In this document: in pieces, positions 53,856 to 63,375 of the stretch
Layout: each line of letters starts with the position of its first letter
Position numbering within the stretch: the stretch's first letter is position 1
Source: Haloplasma contractile
GTDB lineage: Bacteria > Bacillota_I > Bacilli_A > Haloplasmatales > Haloplasmataceae
Assembly (NCBI GenBank): GCA_016841945.1
Contig: JAENYC010000009.1
Location: forward strand, 1-64,000
Direction: 5' to 3'
DNA length: 64,000 bases
Notes under the pieces: generated by a model
Databases searched by the model: none
The model's input: the letters and a program-made list of their open reading frames with translations, nothing else
What the model was told of the DNA's origin: nothing
Translations under genes and position numbers: made by a program

Positions 53856-54252
53856 AGACTCGACCACTCTTTTCACTAATACTTATCAAATAAGTATGAT
53901 TTTCACAACTCAGTTGAAATGAAACAGGGCTAATCACTTGACCATGACTGATTTCTATTGTAGAAGAACTGATTATAAATGCTTTGTCATAATTTCTTCT
54001 TATTACAACCGTCATATTCCCATCATTAAACACATAGGTATTTAAGTTAGGAATAATATAAATTTTAATGGTTGTAAAATGTGTCGTTGAATAAGTTAAA
54101 CCATATAAAATATCTGATTCTAAGGTTTTAATAAAATAATTGACTTTTACAGTACAGCTTGATTGTTTACTAAAGGGAATCAATAATAATATCGAAGTGA
54201 TGATACTTATCATAAATATTAATTCTATTAGATAACTACCCTTTTTATTCAT
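53845..54252 (-). CDS. comGD: ComGD-like minor pseudopilin
   Basis: 135 residues. Leader MNKKG/SYLIELIFMI with Glu at +5 and a typical N-terminal helix. The head ends SGRVYVT. Overlaps comGC by four bases (TGA/ATG). Confidence 0.78.
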   Translation of the reverse strand: MNKKGSYLIELIFMISIITSILLLIPFSKQSSCTVKVNYFIKTLESDILYGLTYSTTHFTTIKIYIIPNLNTYVFNDGNMTVVIRRNYDKAFIISSSTIEISHGQVISPVSFQLSCENHTYLISISEKSGRVYVT

Positions 54253-54563
54253 TGTGAAGTTGTTGTGGTTTCAGTCGTAATAGATGCGACTCCATCAATA
54301 TAACTTATTGAAGTTCCATCAAAACAAGTTGTTGATTTAATATAGTTTTCATCAACTAGAGTTTGTAAATCACTTGGAAGCATATTATGGTCAATGACAT
54401 AAGCTTGAATTTGTGTATTCACCAATTCAACATATGCTTCACATGATTTATGATCTAAACTCTCTTTTGTATTTGAAATATTAGGAATTATTAAAAACAT
54501 TAAACCCGATATAACGATTAAAACAATCATTAACTCTGTTAATGTAAATCCTTTTTGATTCAT
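54249..54563 (-). CDS. comGC: Major competence pseudopilin ComGC
   Basis: 104 residues. A textbook prepilin: MNQKG/FTLTELMIVLIVIS, Phe at +1 and Glu at +5. The head has two cysteines (SCEAYV, TTCFDG). It builds the pseudopilus that pulls transforming DNA to the membrane. AAAAGGAGC precedes the start; a 15-base gap separates it from comGB. Confidence 0.93.
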   Translation of the reverse strand: MNQKGFTLTELMIVLIVISGLMFLIIPNISNTKESLDHKSCEAYVELVNTQIQAYVIDHNMLPSDLQTLVDENYIKSTTCFDGTSISYIDGVASITTETTTTSQ

Positions 54564-54580
54564 AAAACGCTCCTTTTCTA

Positions 54581-55510
54581 TTATATGTTTTCAGATATTT
54601 GAAGCATAGGTATCATCACAATATAATAAATTAAAAAGATATTGATAGATAGTAAAGAAAATAAACCAAATTGAATATAGTAAGATAATTTTGTCAGATG
54701 GTCAATCAAAATTTCTTCATAAATCGTGATATAATCTTTTAACGCATTAACCAAGTCATTTGTTTTCATTCCTAACTTAAAATACTGCAAGAAAGATTCT
54801 GAATAAGATGAAGATAATCCTAATTTAGAATCATTTAATAAAGCACTTTCTAAATGCTTAAAATTATATATCTTTGGATTTAAACTTGATTGTAGAATAA
54901 TAAATGCTTCTTCTAAACTGTTTCCACAACTTAACAAAATCACTAATTGCTTAGCGAGTATAATTGTACGATATAATTTGATTGAAGGAACTAGGTTGGC
55001 TAGATTTTTTTTATGGTATAAAATGAAAAAAATCATAAATAAGATACAAGCAATCCATTTTAATAAATGAAAACTAATGATAATTAAAACTTTATTTTGA
55101 ATAATAGAAAACTCAATTAGTAAATTTTCAATGATTGGATAAAGATTAATTCTAATCATTTCAAAACAAAATAACGCAAAACCAAATAAAATAACAGGAT
55201 AAAGTAAAACTTTATTCATTTGTTTCTTTATCTTAAGGTAAAAATCAAATTGTTCTTCTAATAGACCAAAGGCTACTTGTATTTTATTACTCTTTTCTCC
55301 TATCTGAATAGTATCATGCACAAATGGTTTGAACTTTAAAATCTTAAATGTATGTGATAATAAGTTGCCTTCATCTAGTTTTTGTTTCATTCTAGAAATG
55401 ATATTACCATGTACCTGTTTCATCATGTCTATAGCTTCTAATAACGAGTACCCTTTTATTAATAGTCGGTTTAATATTTTAACTATCATATATTGTCTTT
55501 CACTATTCAT
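54581..55510 (-). CDS. comGB: Competence inner-membrane platform protein ComGB
   Basis: 309 residues. A T2SF/PilC-like platform: cytoplasmic KGYSLLEAIDMM and SFKP-type FKILKFKPF segments, then membrane helices at about 100-118, 150-170 and 285-305. A second cytoplasmic repeat KLYRTIILAKQLVILLSCG contains the GNSLEEAF motif. Connects the ComGA ATPase to the pseudopilus. Overlaps comGA by four bases. Confidence 0.88.
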   Translation of the reverse strand: MNSERQYMIVKILNRLLIKGYSLLEAIDMMKQVHGNIISRMKQKLDEGNLLSHTFKILKFKPFVHDTIQIGEKSNKIQVAFGLLEEQFDFYLKIKKQMNKVLLYPVILFGFALFCFEMIRINLYPIIENLLIEFSIIQNKVLIIISFHLLKWIACILFMIFFILYHKKNLANLVPSIKLYRTIILAKQLVILLSCGNSLEEAFIILQSSLNPKIYNFKHLESALLNDSKLGLSSSYSESFLQYFKLGMKTNDLVNALKDYITIYEEILIDHLTKLSYYIQFGLFSLLSINIFLIYYIVMIPMLQISENI

Positions 55511-56475
55511 GACTTTATCACCTTTAGATTAAGCTCATCGATATAATCAATAATTTTCTTATAAGAAAAAGTACCTCCCATTTTTATATACTGAAGTGCC
55601 TCAAGAATCTTATTTTGACTTAAATATTCAAAAATGATTTTTTTACTATTTTGATACACTGTTAACCGTTGATTAGTAACCAATAAAAATGTTTGTTCAA
55701 GGTCAATAATAGACAATCCAAACTCTATAAAGCGATATAGGGCTTTTAAAGCATTACTAGCATGCATGGTGCTAATTACTAAATGTCCAGTTAAAGCAGC
55801 CCGAATGGCACTTTTTGCGGTATATTCATCCCTAATTTCACCGATAAATATAATATCAGGGTCATGTCGTAAAATTTCTTTAACCCCACTATCATAATTC
55901 ACACCAGCATTTTCATTCACTTGTAGTTGTACAAAACCTTGTTCATAATGTTCAACCGGGTCTTCTATTGTTACAATGGATAACCCTTGTTTTTTAAAGC
56001 GATTTAATAAACTGTATGTCAAAGTCGTTTTACCAGAGCAAGTTGGACCCGTAATTAAAACTAATCCATTAGATTGTTGTAAACAATTAATAAATATTTC
56101 ACTTTTTTCTTTAAATAATAATAAATGTTCTACCTCCTCTTCAAACTGATGATGATTAATTCTTAAAACGATACTTTCACTATCAAAAGAGGGCAAAGTA
56201 GATACTCTAATACGCATCAACTGATTATTGAACATCATATTCAAAGCACTAGATTGAGGACTTTTAGATACGTTTAAGTTCATATGACTTTTAAATTTAA
56301 TATAAACAATTAACCGTTGATAATATTCTTTTTTAATTTCTTTACATGGAATTAATTGATCATCCACTCGTAATTTAACTGAACAATATTTTTGATCATT
56401 TAAAAAATGGATATCAGTCGCATTTTTCTTTTTCGCTAATAAAATAATATCTTGTAAGAAACGATTAAAATCAAT
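55507..56475 (-). CDS. comGA: Competence pilus assembly ATPase ComGA, apparent AUU start
   Basis: 322 residues if read from ATT at 56475. GspE/PilB-family ATPase: N-terminal module ATDIHFLNDQ...VKLRVDDQL, Walker A GPTCSGKTTL, Asp box TIEDPVEHYEQG, Walker B DIIFIGEIRD and His box LVISTMHASNA. The only conventional start in frame is the GTG at 56367, which would remove 36 residues of conserved N-terminus. In-frame TAG at 56491-56493 closes the frame upstream. ATT at 56475 lies exactly seven bases after GAGAGGGGG, so an AUU start is the simplest reading. First gene of the comG operon. Confidence 0.8.
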   Translation of the reverse strand: MDFNRFLQDIILLAKKKNATDIHFLNDQKYCSVKLRVDDQLIPCKEIKKEYYQRLIVYIKFKSHMNLNVSKSPQSSALNMMFNNQLMRIRVSTLPSFDSESIVLRINHHQFEEEVEHLLLFKEKSEIFINCLQQSNGLVLITGPTCSGKTTLTYSLLNRFKKQGLSIVTIEDPVEHYEQGFVQLQVNENAGVNYDSGVKEILRHDPDIIFIGEIRDEYTAKSAIRAALTGHLVISTMHASNALKALYRFIEFGLSIIDLEQTFLLVTNQRLTVYQNSKKIIFEYLSQNKILEALQYIKMGGTFSYKKIIDYIDELNLKVIKS

Positions 56476-57057
56476 TCTACATCCCCCTCTCTAGTCCTCG
56501 TGTTTATATACGCTGTTTTCATAATTATTTATTTAAAACTCTAAATATTATTCTGTTATATTTAAACACCAAACAAAAAAACGGTTACTAATTAAACAAT
56601 CAATTAGTAACCTCATAAATTCTTTTATAATCTATCTCTATTAATTAAGGTTTTAACTCTTATGGAATTTATTGTTATCTCCTTCAATTATTACATCTTG
56701 GAATTGATTTATAAAAAATATAATTATTATATGATAGGATAATTTCAACCTATTTTTATTATTCTGTATAAAATCAATAATTACATTATAATTAACTTCT
56801 TTCCATACAATAAACTTTTTTGAAAATTCAGGCAATACTACTAGTGTTTTTTATAATATATATTTCTCTATATAAAAATTATAAATGCTTGAATATTTTT
56901 TACTAGTTATACTATGTTTTTATTAAATGAAATACAAGTTACCCGATAACGTTTGACACCTTAAATAGAAAGAGAAGTTAGAAATGTTTATATATCTTGT
57001 TGAAATGAATCAAACACATTGTATCAGAAAAATTTAAAAAGAATAATTTAAAACCTT
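56476..57057. other. Region upstream of comGA
   Basis: Holds the comGA ribosome site, a minus-strand terminator at 56583-56612 and a poorly supported 60-codon minus-strand reading frame (56653-56835, TTG start, no ribosome site). I could not recognise a ComK-type box or a clear promoter. Confidence 0.45.
56583..56612 (-). terminator. Terminator upstream of the comG operon
   Basis: GGTTACTAATT / AATTAGTAACC perfect 11-bp stem, 8-base loop, followed by seven T residues on the minus strand. It would end transcripts coming from the metallo-hydrolase side. Confidence 0.85.
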
Positions 57058-57687
57058 CTACTTTAAATAAGGATTATGTTTTTTTTCATGTCCAATTGTG
57101 GTATTATCTCCATGCCCTGGATAAACCATAGTATCATCAGGTAATCTAAAAAGTTTATTTTTAATATTTTTTAGTAATTGTTTTGTATTACTATAATGAA
57201 AATCGGTTCTTCCTATACTTAATTTAAACAAGGCATCACCTGATATTAAGATTTTCTCCTCTTTAAAATAGAGACAAATACTATCAGGACTATGACCAGG
57301 TACGTGTAAGACATTGAGTTTAAATCCTTCTACAACTTTTGTTTCCTCATTTATGTTTTTAACGACGACATTTTTATCTAAAACAATAGATGAAATTTCT
57401 GGAACATACGATGAAAGATTTTGATTCCCTTGATATAATAAATCATTGGCTTTTTTATGAACATATAATGGTACATCAAAATATTTAATTACCTCATTAC
57501 AAGAGATAAAATGATCAAAATGCGCATGGGTTAAAATAACACCGAGTACATTAAGATGATGGTTGTTAATATATTTTAATATGCCTTTGATATTACTACC
57601 AGGGTCAATTAAAAGACAATGATTATCTTCTATAATAAAGTAAGTATTTACTTCTAAATAATTTTGATTAAATTTCTCTAATTTCAT
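57058..57687 (-). CDS. MBL-fold metallohydrolase (YqgX / glyoxalase II-like)
   Basis: 209 residues. The metallo-beta-lactamase fold with LTHAHFDHFISC (HxHxDH), HVPGHSPDSICLY, SGDALFKLSIGRTDF and YPGHGDNTTIG supplying the two-metal site. The glyoxalase-II/YcbL branch hydrolyses thioesters such as hydroxyacylglutathione analogues. Located by comG and glcK, as yqgX is in Bacillus. Overlaps glcK by four bases. Confidence 0.88.
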   Translation of the reverse strand: MKLEKFNQNYLEVNTYFIIEDNHCLLIDPGSNIKGILKYINNHHLNVLGVILTHAHFDHFISCNEVIKYFDVPLYVHKKANDLLYQGNQNLSSYVPEISSIVLDKNVVVKNINEETKVVEGFKLNVLHVPGHSPDSICLYFKEEKILISGDALFKLSIGRTDFHYSNTKQLLKNIKNKLFRLPDDTMVYPGHGDNTTIGHEKKHNPYLK

Positions 57688-58628
57688 ACTTCACCTAAAT
57701 TCTTCGCTAAATAAGCAGCACCGTATATCCCTGCTTCGTTTTCTAAAGTCGCAAGTTTAAATTCAGTTGTGTCCTTTATACTATAAAAAGCATATTGTTT
57801 AAAGTATTTTATTACAACATCTAAGATAATTTGCCCTGCCCTTGATACTCCCCCACCAAAGACAAAAACTTGCGGATTAGTAATAACACCCATCGTTGCG
57901 CAAACAAAACCTAAGTTTTGGCCAAAAATCTCAATTGTTTCTTTGGCAATTGAGTCATTTTTTTTAGCTGCATCAAAAACTGTTTTCGCACTGATTTCAT
58001 CCTCATATCTTAATAAAGATGGCGTTTCTTTTTCAGTTAACAATTTTTTTGCAAGTCTTACAACACCAGTCGCTGAGGTAATGGTTTCAAGACATCCTAT
58101 CTTCCCACAATTACATTTAAATGGACTATTTAAAGAAGGTGCATGACCAATTTCTCCACCAGTTCCTGTGTGGCCATCAATAACTTGATGATCCACAACA
58201 ACCGCACCACCAACACCGGTTCCTAAAGTAATAAATACTAAGTTTTGATAGCCACTTCCACCTCCTTTCCACATTTCACCTAAACCAGCAATATTGGCAT
58301 CATTACTAACTGCCACTTTTAAATCCAAAAGATTTTCTAATCCATCTTTTACATTAACAATACCCCATCCCAAATTCACACATCCATTGACTACACCGTT
58401 AGTAACAGGACCTGGTACTCCAATTCCAACTCCATATATATTTGATTTATTAACTTGTTTTTCTTTCATATGTTCCTTTAATGAATTCGCAATATCGGTT
58501 AAAATGGTTTGTCCATTATTTTCTGTATTAGTTTTGATTTCAAATTTATCAATAAGTTCACCTTCTATTGAAAATAAACCTAGTTTAACACTTGTTCCAC
58601 CGACATCAACACCGTATAAATATTTCAT
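57684..58628 (-). CDS. glcK: ROK-family glucokinase
   Basis: 314 residues. Phosphorylates glucose with ATP. GVDVGGTSVKLGLF phosphate motif, ASND-type ANIAGLGEM catalytic Asp region, ROK signature with GHTGTGGEIGHAP and the zinc site CNCGKIGCLET. AGGAGG precedes the ATG. Matches B. subtilis GlcK in length and in position near yqgX. Confidence 0.93.
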   Translation of the reverse strand: MKYLYGVDVGGTSVKLGLFSIEGELIDKFEIKTNTENNGQTILTDIANSLKEHMKEKQVNKSNIYGVGIGVPGPVTNGVVNGCVNLGWGIVNVKDGLENLLDLKVAVSNDANIAGLGEMWKGGGSGYQNLVFITLGTGVGGAVVVDHQVIDGHTGTGGEIGHAPSLNSPFKCNCGKIGCLETITSATGVVRLAKKLLTEKETPSLLRYEDEISAKTVFDAAKKNDSIAKETIEIFGQNLGFVCATMGVITNPQVFVFGGGVSRAGQIILDVVIKYFKQYAFYSIKDTTEFKLATLENEAGIYGAAYLAKNLGEV

Positions 58629-58691
58629 TGAAACCTCCTATTTTTAATAAAAATTCAACAATACATATTATATCACATGTTTTATTCTATG

Positions 58692-59936
58692 TTAATGAAC
58701 TTCTAAATAATCTGAGTGATTTTTATGATATGATAAACCTAATATCACCCAAAAATAAGGTGCGACCACTACAACACTAATATTAAAAAAAGCTTGAACT
58801 AAATAACCAATTACAGCACTAAATATAGTGTATGAATAACATCTATTCTTTTCATTTTGTATAATGGATGTTTTTATAATATGTTTCATCACTTCAAAGA
58901 TAAACAACAAATAAAAAATGAGTGCTGGTATTCCCAATGTAACCGTAATATGTAAATATTCATTATGCGCTTTATCAACATATCCATGAATATAATCGTT
59001 TGTATCATCATTTGGAAAAGCTAGACCAAATGTATCAGGACCAGAACCATGTAACCAATATTCACTCACTAAAGGAAGTGATTTACGCCAAATAAATATC
59101 CGATTTGATCCACCTCGATTTACATCTGTGGATATTTGTTCAATTGTTTTATCTATGCGATTTGTTACGGGATGGTACTGATCAGAATAATTAACCGCTA
59201 AGAAAATAATAAAAAAAGAAAGAGATAAGATAATCCACTTTTTCCATAAATGATTTCTTTTATAAATAATGATTATAAACATACAGGTATATGCGACAAA
59301 AGAACCTAACCAACCGCTTCTGGTTTCTGATAATAATAAGGTTAAAAAGATAATACTGGATGTTAATAGATAAAAGTAACGATACATTTTATCAGTTTGT
59401 AAATATAAAATCATAGATAATGGTAAAGTGAGGGTGATAAAAGAGCCAAAAAAATTAGGATTACCAAAAAAACTAAAACTTCTTGTCCAATTTGTTTGAT
59501 AACTTAATCTTGGCAAAGGATCTATTTGATAGTGCTGTAAAATACCATAAAAACAACTGATGAAAGACACTATGACAAGTGTTTTTATAAACATTTGTTT
59601 TTTTTCTTTTTCTATAAAACGATATGAAAAGAAAAAGAGCGAAGCATAGGATATAAAGATAGGAAAACCTTCATGTCTCAAATCGGAACCAACTAAAGAT
59701 TGATGTATATCAATTGAAAATAAAGTTGAAATCATAACGAATATAATAAATAACAATAAATAAATTTCCGCTCTACTGATTTTTTTAAATTGATTTTTGT
59801 ATTTAAACATAAATAAAATCCATAAACCAATAATATAGAAATTTAAGAAGGCAAATTTATAAATAGTGTAATTAATATATCCAGGTATAAATATTAATGG
59901 AAAAATAATGATAAATATCCATATTGCTTTACTCAT
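58692..59936 (-). CDS. O-antigen ligase/polymerase-like (Wzy/WaaL family) membrane protein
   Basis: 414 residues with about eleven membrane helices and one large outside loop (about 250-320) containing RGGSNRIFIWRKSLPLV, GSGPDTFGLAF and DKAHNEYLHI. The R...H-NEYL pattern is the Wzy_C/O-antigen ligase signature. In Gram-positives such proteins transfer or polymerise surface glycans or teichoic-acid-like polymers. Start at ATG 59936 with GGAGG five bases upstream. No glycan synthesis genes adjoin it. Confidence 0.8.
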   Translation of the reverse strand: MSKAIWIFIIIFPLIFIPGYINYTIYKFAFLNFYIIGLWILFMFKYKNQFKKISRAEIYLLLFIIFVMISTLFSIDIHQSLVGSDLRHEGFPIFISYASLFFFSYRFIEKEKKQMFIKTLVIVSFISCFYGILQHYQIDPLPRLSYQTNWTRSFSFFGNPNFFGSFITLTLPLSMILYLQTDKMYRYFYLLTSSIIFLTLLLSETRSGWLGSFVAYTCMFIIIIYKRNHLWKKWIILSLSFFIIFLAVNYSDQYHPVTNRIDKTIEQISTDVNRGGSNRIFIWRKSLPLVSEYWLHGSGPDTFGLAFPNDDTNDYIHGYVDKAHNEYLHITVTLGIPALIFYLLFIFEVMKHIIKTSIIQNEKNRCYSYTIFSAVIGYLVQAFFNISVVVVAPYFWVILGLSYHKNHSDYLEVH

Positions 59937-60007
59937 AGAATCCTCCATTATATAACATTATATTCATTATAATAAAGGATTTGATTTAAGTAAAGTACCA
60001 ATAATAC

Positions 60008-60036
60008 AAAAAAACTGACTACCTAGCCAGTTTTTT
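60008..60036 (-). terminator. Terminator of rpmG
   Basis: AAAACTG / CAGTTTT stem with a 10-base loop; a T-run follows on the minus strand. Immediately past the rpmG stop. Confidence 0.7.
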
Positions 60037-60186
60037 TTATTTTTTCTCTCGATGTAATGTTTGTTTATTACATCTAGAGCAATATTTTTTAAGTTCTAAA
60101 CGCCCTGTTTGTTTACGTTTATTTTTACTTGTGATATAGTTATGTTCTTTACATTCTGTACATACTAATGTTAAGTTCACACGCAT
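60037..60186 (-). CDS. rpmG: Ribosomal protein L33
   Basis: 49 residues: [19 protein letters not shown], then [20 protein letters not shown] and KQTLHREKK. Two CxxC pairs (CTEC, CSRC) make it the zinc-binding form. Its ATG at 60186 is preceded by GGAGG. Monocistronic, between sodA and the ligase-like gene. Confidence 0.95.
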   Translation of the reverse strand: MRVNLTLVCTECKEHNYITSKNKRKQTGRLELKKYCSRCNKQTLHREKK

Positions 60187-60277
60187 TTAGATTACCTCCA
60201 TTCGTATACGAATCACATATATATTGTTGCAACTACTTAATTATAACATTTTTTGTATATTTTTCAAGATTTTTTTA

Positions 60278-60904
60278 TCATTTATTCATCGCCTCATCAT
60301 AACGATGTTCAATTTCATCCCAGTTTAATATATTAAAAAATTGATCGACATAATCAGCTCTTCTATTTTGATATCCTAGATAATAAGCGTGTTCCCATAC
60401 ATCGATGATAATAAGTGGTGTTTTGTTAAAACTATAAGGGGTATCTTGATTTTTAGTGGTCATGACTTCTAACTCTTTATTTGCGTTATCAAGGACTAAA
60501 AAGCCATATCCTGAACCAAATACACTTTTAGCTGCTTTTCCCAATTCAGTTCTAAAATTTGTAAAATTACCAAATTTATCATTAATTGATTTTAGTAATT
60601 TTCCACTTGGCTCACCACCACCATTTGGTGATAAAATAAACCAATACATATTATGATTGGCATACCCTCCTCCAAATTTAATTAATTTTTCTCTTATCGC
60701 ATCAGGTATTTGTTTTAAATCTGACAACAACATTTCGATGGATTTACCTTTTGCGAGTTTCTCATATCCTTCTAATGTCGCCAATAAATTGTTTAAATAA
60801 GTTTTGTGATGCTTGGTATAATGAATTTCAACCGTTTGTGCATCTATAAAAGGTTCTAATCCATCGTATGCATAAGGTAGTTTAGGTAACTCATAAAGCG
60901 CCAT
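60278..60904 (-). CDS. sodA: Superoxide dismutase (Fe/Mn)
   Basis: 208 residues. Metal ligands: His28 in VEIHYTKHHKTY, His in YANHNMYWFILSP, Asp and His in DVWEHAYYLGYQN. GGAGG lies just before the ATG. Detoxifies superoxide in the cytoplasm; metal choice cannot be read reliably. Divergent from ispG. Confidence 0.95.
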   Translation of the reverse strand: MALYELPKLPYAYDGLEPFIDAQTVEIHYTKHHKTYLNNLLATLEGYEKLAKGKSIEMLLSDLKQIPDAIREKLIKFGGGYANHNMYWFILSPNGGGEPSGKLLKSINDKFGNFTNFRTELGKAAKSVFGSGYGFLVLDNANKELEVMTTKNQDTPYSFNKTPLIIIDVWEHAYYLGYQNRRADYVDQFFNILNWDEIEHRYDEAMNK

Positions 60905-60934
60905 GATATCCTCCTTTTATATATATAAATTTTA

Positions 60935-60963
60935 TTGCTTCTGTTAATGAATATTGTTATAAT
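60935..60963 (+). promoter_or_regulatory. Probable ispG promoter
   Basis: TTGCTT (60935-60940), 17-base spacer, TATAAT (60958-60963), 77 bases before the ispG start. Confidence 0.6.
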
Positions 60964-61039
60964 TGTTTTGTATGTAGAAAGGTCTACAATATCTATTATA
61001 TGCACAATAAATTAAATAATAAGAAGGTGGCATTAATTC

Positions 61040-62113
61040 ATGTATAAACGTTTAGAAACAAAACCTGTTAAAGTTGGAAGTATACAAATTGGTGGTCAAA
61101 ACCGTTGTGTCATTCAAAGTATGACTAATACAAAAACAAAAAATATTGAAGATACCGTTCATCAAATCAATCGATTAGAAAAAGCCGGTTGTGAAATCGT
61201 CAGAGTTGCTGTATTAGATGAAGAAGACGCATTCGCAATAAAAGAGATTAAAGAAAAAATAAATATTCCACTGGTAGCTGATATTCATTTCAACTATCAA
61301 TACGCCTTAATTGCCATCAAAAACGGGATAGATAAGGTGAGAATCAATCCAGGTAATATAGGAAATGAGGAACGGATAAAGGAAGTTGTGAATGCTTGTA
61401 AACTCGCAAAGATTCCAATAAGAATTGGCATTAATAGTGGTTCTTTAGAAAAACATATATTAAAATCTTATGGTCATCCTACACCCAATGCCATGGTTGA
61501 AAGTGCAAAATATCATGTTGAATTATTAGAAAAATTTAAATTTGAGGACATTGTCATATCTTTAAAATCATCGGATACTCAAATGGCGATTAAAGCCTAT
61601 GAATTAGCATCAGATACTTTTTGTTACCCACTCCATTTAGGCATCACAGAAGCTGGCACTAAATTTACAGGTACGATAAAAAGTGCAATTGGGTTGGGTA
61701 TCTTATTACACAAAGGAATTGGAGATACCATAAGAGTATCTTTATCCGATGACCCTGTAGAAGAAATCAAAGTATGTAAAGAGATCTTAAAGAATTTTGA
61801 TTTAATCAAAAATGTTCCAACGCTCATTTCTTGTCCGACATGTGGTCGTCTTCAATTTGATTTAATCCCTATTGTCAAGGAAATCGAAGATTTTCTACAA
61901 AATATTCATTCAGATATCAAAGTCGCTGTGATGGGATGTGCTGTAAATGGACCTGGTGAAGCAAAAGAAGCAGACATTGCGATAGCTGGTGGAAAGAATA
62001 TGGGCATGTTAATCAAAAAAGGTGAAATAATAAAAAAAGTGAACCAAGAAGATATGGTTCGTACATTAAAAGATGAAATAATAAAAATGAGTCAAAATAG
62101 TAAAACTACCTAA
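61040..62113 (+). CDS. ispG: (E)-4-hydroxy-3-methylbut-2-enyl-diphosphate synthase
   Basis: 357 residues. Iron-sulfur enzyme of the MEP pathway. N-terminal barrel with [28 protein letters not shown]-terminal 4Fe-4S domain with SCPTCGR and [16 protein letters not shown]. Together with dxs and ispA it shows that isoprenoids are made by the MEP route. AGAAGGTGG precedes the ATG. Confidence 0.96.
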   Translation: MYKRLETKPVKVGSIQIGGQNRCVIQSMTNTKTKNIEDTVHQINRLEKAGCEIVRVAVLDEEDAFAIKEIKEKINIPLVADIHFNYQYALIAIKNGIDKVRINPGNIGNEERIKEVVNACKLAKIPIRIGINSGSLEKHILKSYGHPTPNAMVESAKYHVELLEKFKFEDIVISLKSSDTQMAIKAYELASDTFCYPLHLGITEAGTKFTGTIKSAIGLGILLHKGIGDTIRVSLSDDPVEEIKVCKEILKNFDLIKNVPTLISCPTCGRLQFDLIPIVKEIEDFLQNIHSDIKVAVMGCAVNGPGEAKEADIAIAGGKNMGMLIKKGEIIKKVNQEDMVRTLKDEIIKMSQNSKTT

Positions 62114-62130
62114 CCTTTAGGTAGTTTTAT
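62102..62130. terminator. Terminator of ispG and the pilMNO-like cluster
   Basis: AAAACTACCTAA / TTAGGTAGTTTT with a short loop and T-rich flank. Lies between convergent stops at 62113 and 62117. Confidence 0.8.
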
Positions 62131-62710
62131 TATCTTTATAAAATAAATAATATTCCATTTGTACTTTAATATTTGGGTCATCTGGTAAAAATTCACCTGG
62201 TAAAATAAAGTCTATATTACTAATATAGATACATCTCACACTAGTTTGTAATTCTTCAATATAAGTTGTGATATTTTCTTCATCTAATACATGAAAAGAC
62301 ACAGAAACTTTCACAGCTTTTACATCTTTCTTATTAAGATTACTTGACCAGTTTATATTAGTAGGCATACTTTCATTTGTTAGAGATACACTTAATAATT
62401 CAGCATTAGAAATGAGAATAGGTCTATCGACATAAAACAAAATTATTTCCCTTTCATCATAGTAATCAGGTATCATCATGTCATACTTACTATCTTCATA
62501 AACTCTTTCATTATATTCTTCTATTTCATCGATAATATCTTGTAGTTTTCCATTTTTTCCATCATATTCATTTGCGATTTGTTTTTCTCTCTCAATATCT
62601 TTTGTGATAGTATTTACAATAATTATTCGATAATTTAAAAACGTAATAAAGGTTAAAACAATAATTAATAAAAACCAAATTAAGAGTCTATAAAATATTT
62701 TATTTCTCAT
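62117..62710 (-). CDS. PilO-like pilus assembly protein
   Basis: 197 residues: a short cytoplasmic tail, a membrane helix (about 8-30), a coiled-coil linker (about 35-70) and a small alpha/beta domain with FHVLDEENITTYIEEL, the form expected of PilO. Overlaps the gene at 62707 by four bases. Assignment rests on architecture and order. Confidence 0.55.
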   Translation of the reverse strand: MRNKIFYRLLIWFLLIIVLTFITFLNYRIIIVNTITKDIEREKQIANEYDGKNGKLQDIIDEIEEYNERVYEDSKYDMMIPDYYDEREIILFYVDRPILISNAELLSVSLTNESMPTNINWSSNLNKKDVKAVKVSVSFHVLDEENITTYIEELQTSVRCIYISNIDFILPGEFLPDDPNIKVQMEYYLFYKDNKTT

Positions 62711-63363
62711 TCAACATCACCCACTTTAGGGCAATATTCATTATCAGGTTCTATGGTAATTTGAATCGTTGTTTTAACACGGTCATCAACAATTGTATAA
62801 TTTCCTACTTCTACGAAAGACACATATTTAATTCTTTCAACTTGATTTTGATAAGCTGTTAAATCATCAAAATTATCAAATTGAATGACAACTGTGAATG
62901 CATAATTTTCTTCACTAAATTGTAAGGATTCTATAAAGCTATGCAACGGTTTAATCTTTACATTATTTTCTGGTTTAGAAAGATCATTATATGATAAATG
63001 ATCATGAACATCTACATAAGTTGCATCCTCATCAAATATCAACATGACTTGATTAAAATCCACTTTACTATTTAATAGGTCTATAACTGCACCATCATTA
63101 TTGTGAAATATATCGTGATAGAAAAAATCCAATTTATATCTTAATTCTTCCTCTTGATGAAATTTTTCCGCATTTTCACTTTTTAAATTGTTTAATTCTG
63201 CATTTAAATTCATATATGGTAGATAAATTAATAAGAAATTAATAATTACAAAAATTAAAACAATGATAAAAACAACTAAACGTAATAAATAATCACGCTT
63301 GGCTTTTTCAGGTAAAAGCTTTATTTTAATTTCATTAATGCCTCTTATTCTTTTTCTTCCCAT
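62707..63363 (-). CDS. PilN-like pilus assembly protein
   Basis: 218 residues: an N-terminal basic stretch with KIKLLPEKAKRDY (the PilN INLLP-like motif that meets PilM), a membrane helix (about 30-50), a coiled coil (about 52-80), then a ferredoxin-like domain. Second gene of a PilM-N-O-type set. Confidence 0.65.
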   Translation of the reverse strand: MGRKRIRGINEIKIKLLPEKAKRDYLLRLVVFIIVLIFVIINFLLIYLPYMNLNAELNNLKSENAEKFHQEEELRYKLDFFYHDIFHNNDGAVIDLLNSKVDFNQVMLIFDEDATYVDVHDHLSYNDLSKPENNVKIKPLHSFIESLQFSEENYAFTVVIQFDNFDDLTAYQNQVERIKYVSFVEVGNYTIVDDRVKTTIQITIEPDNEYCPKVGDVE

Positions 63364-63375
63364 TTTCTCACCAAC

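Noticed and set aside
52792-54252. Frameshifts among the overlapping pseudopilin genes
   Set aside because: Each has its own prepilin-like N-terminal helix; overlaps of 4-38 bases are normal in comG operons.
56653-56835. 60-codon minus-strand reading frame upstream of comGA
   Set aside because: TTG start without a ribosome site, biased Ile/Asn/Lys composition and no family resemblance; a terminator downstream is the only support.
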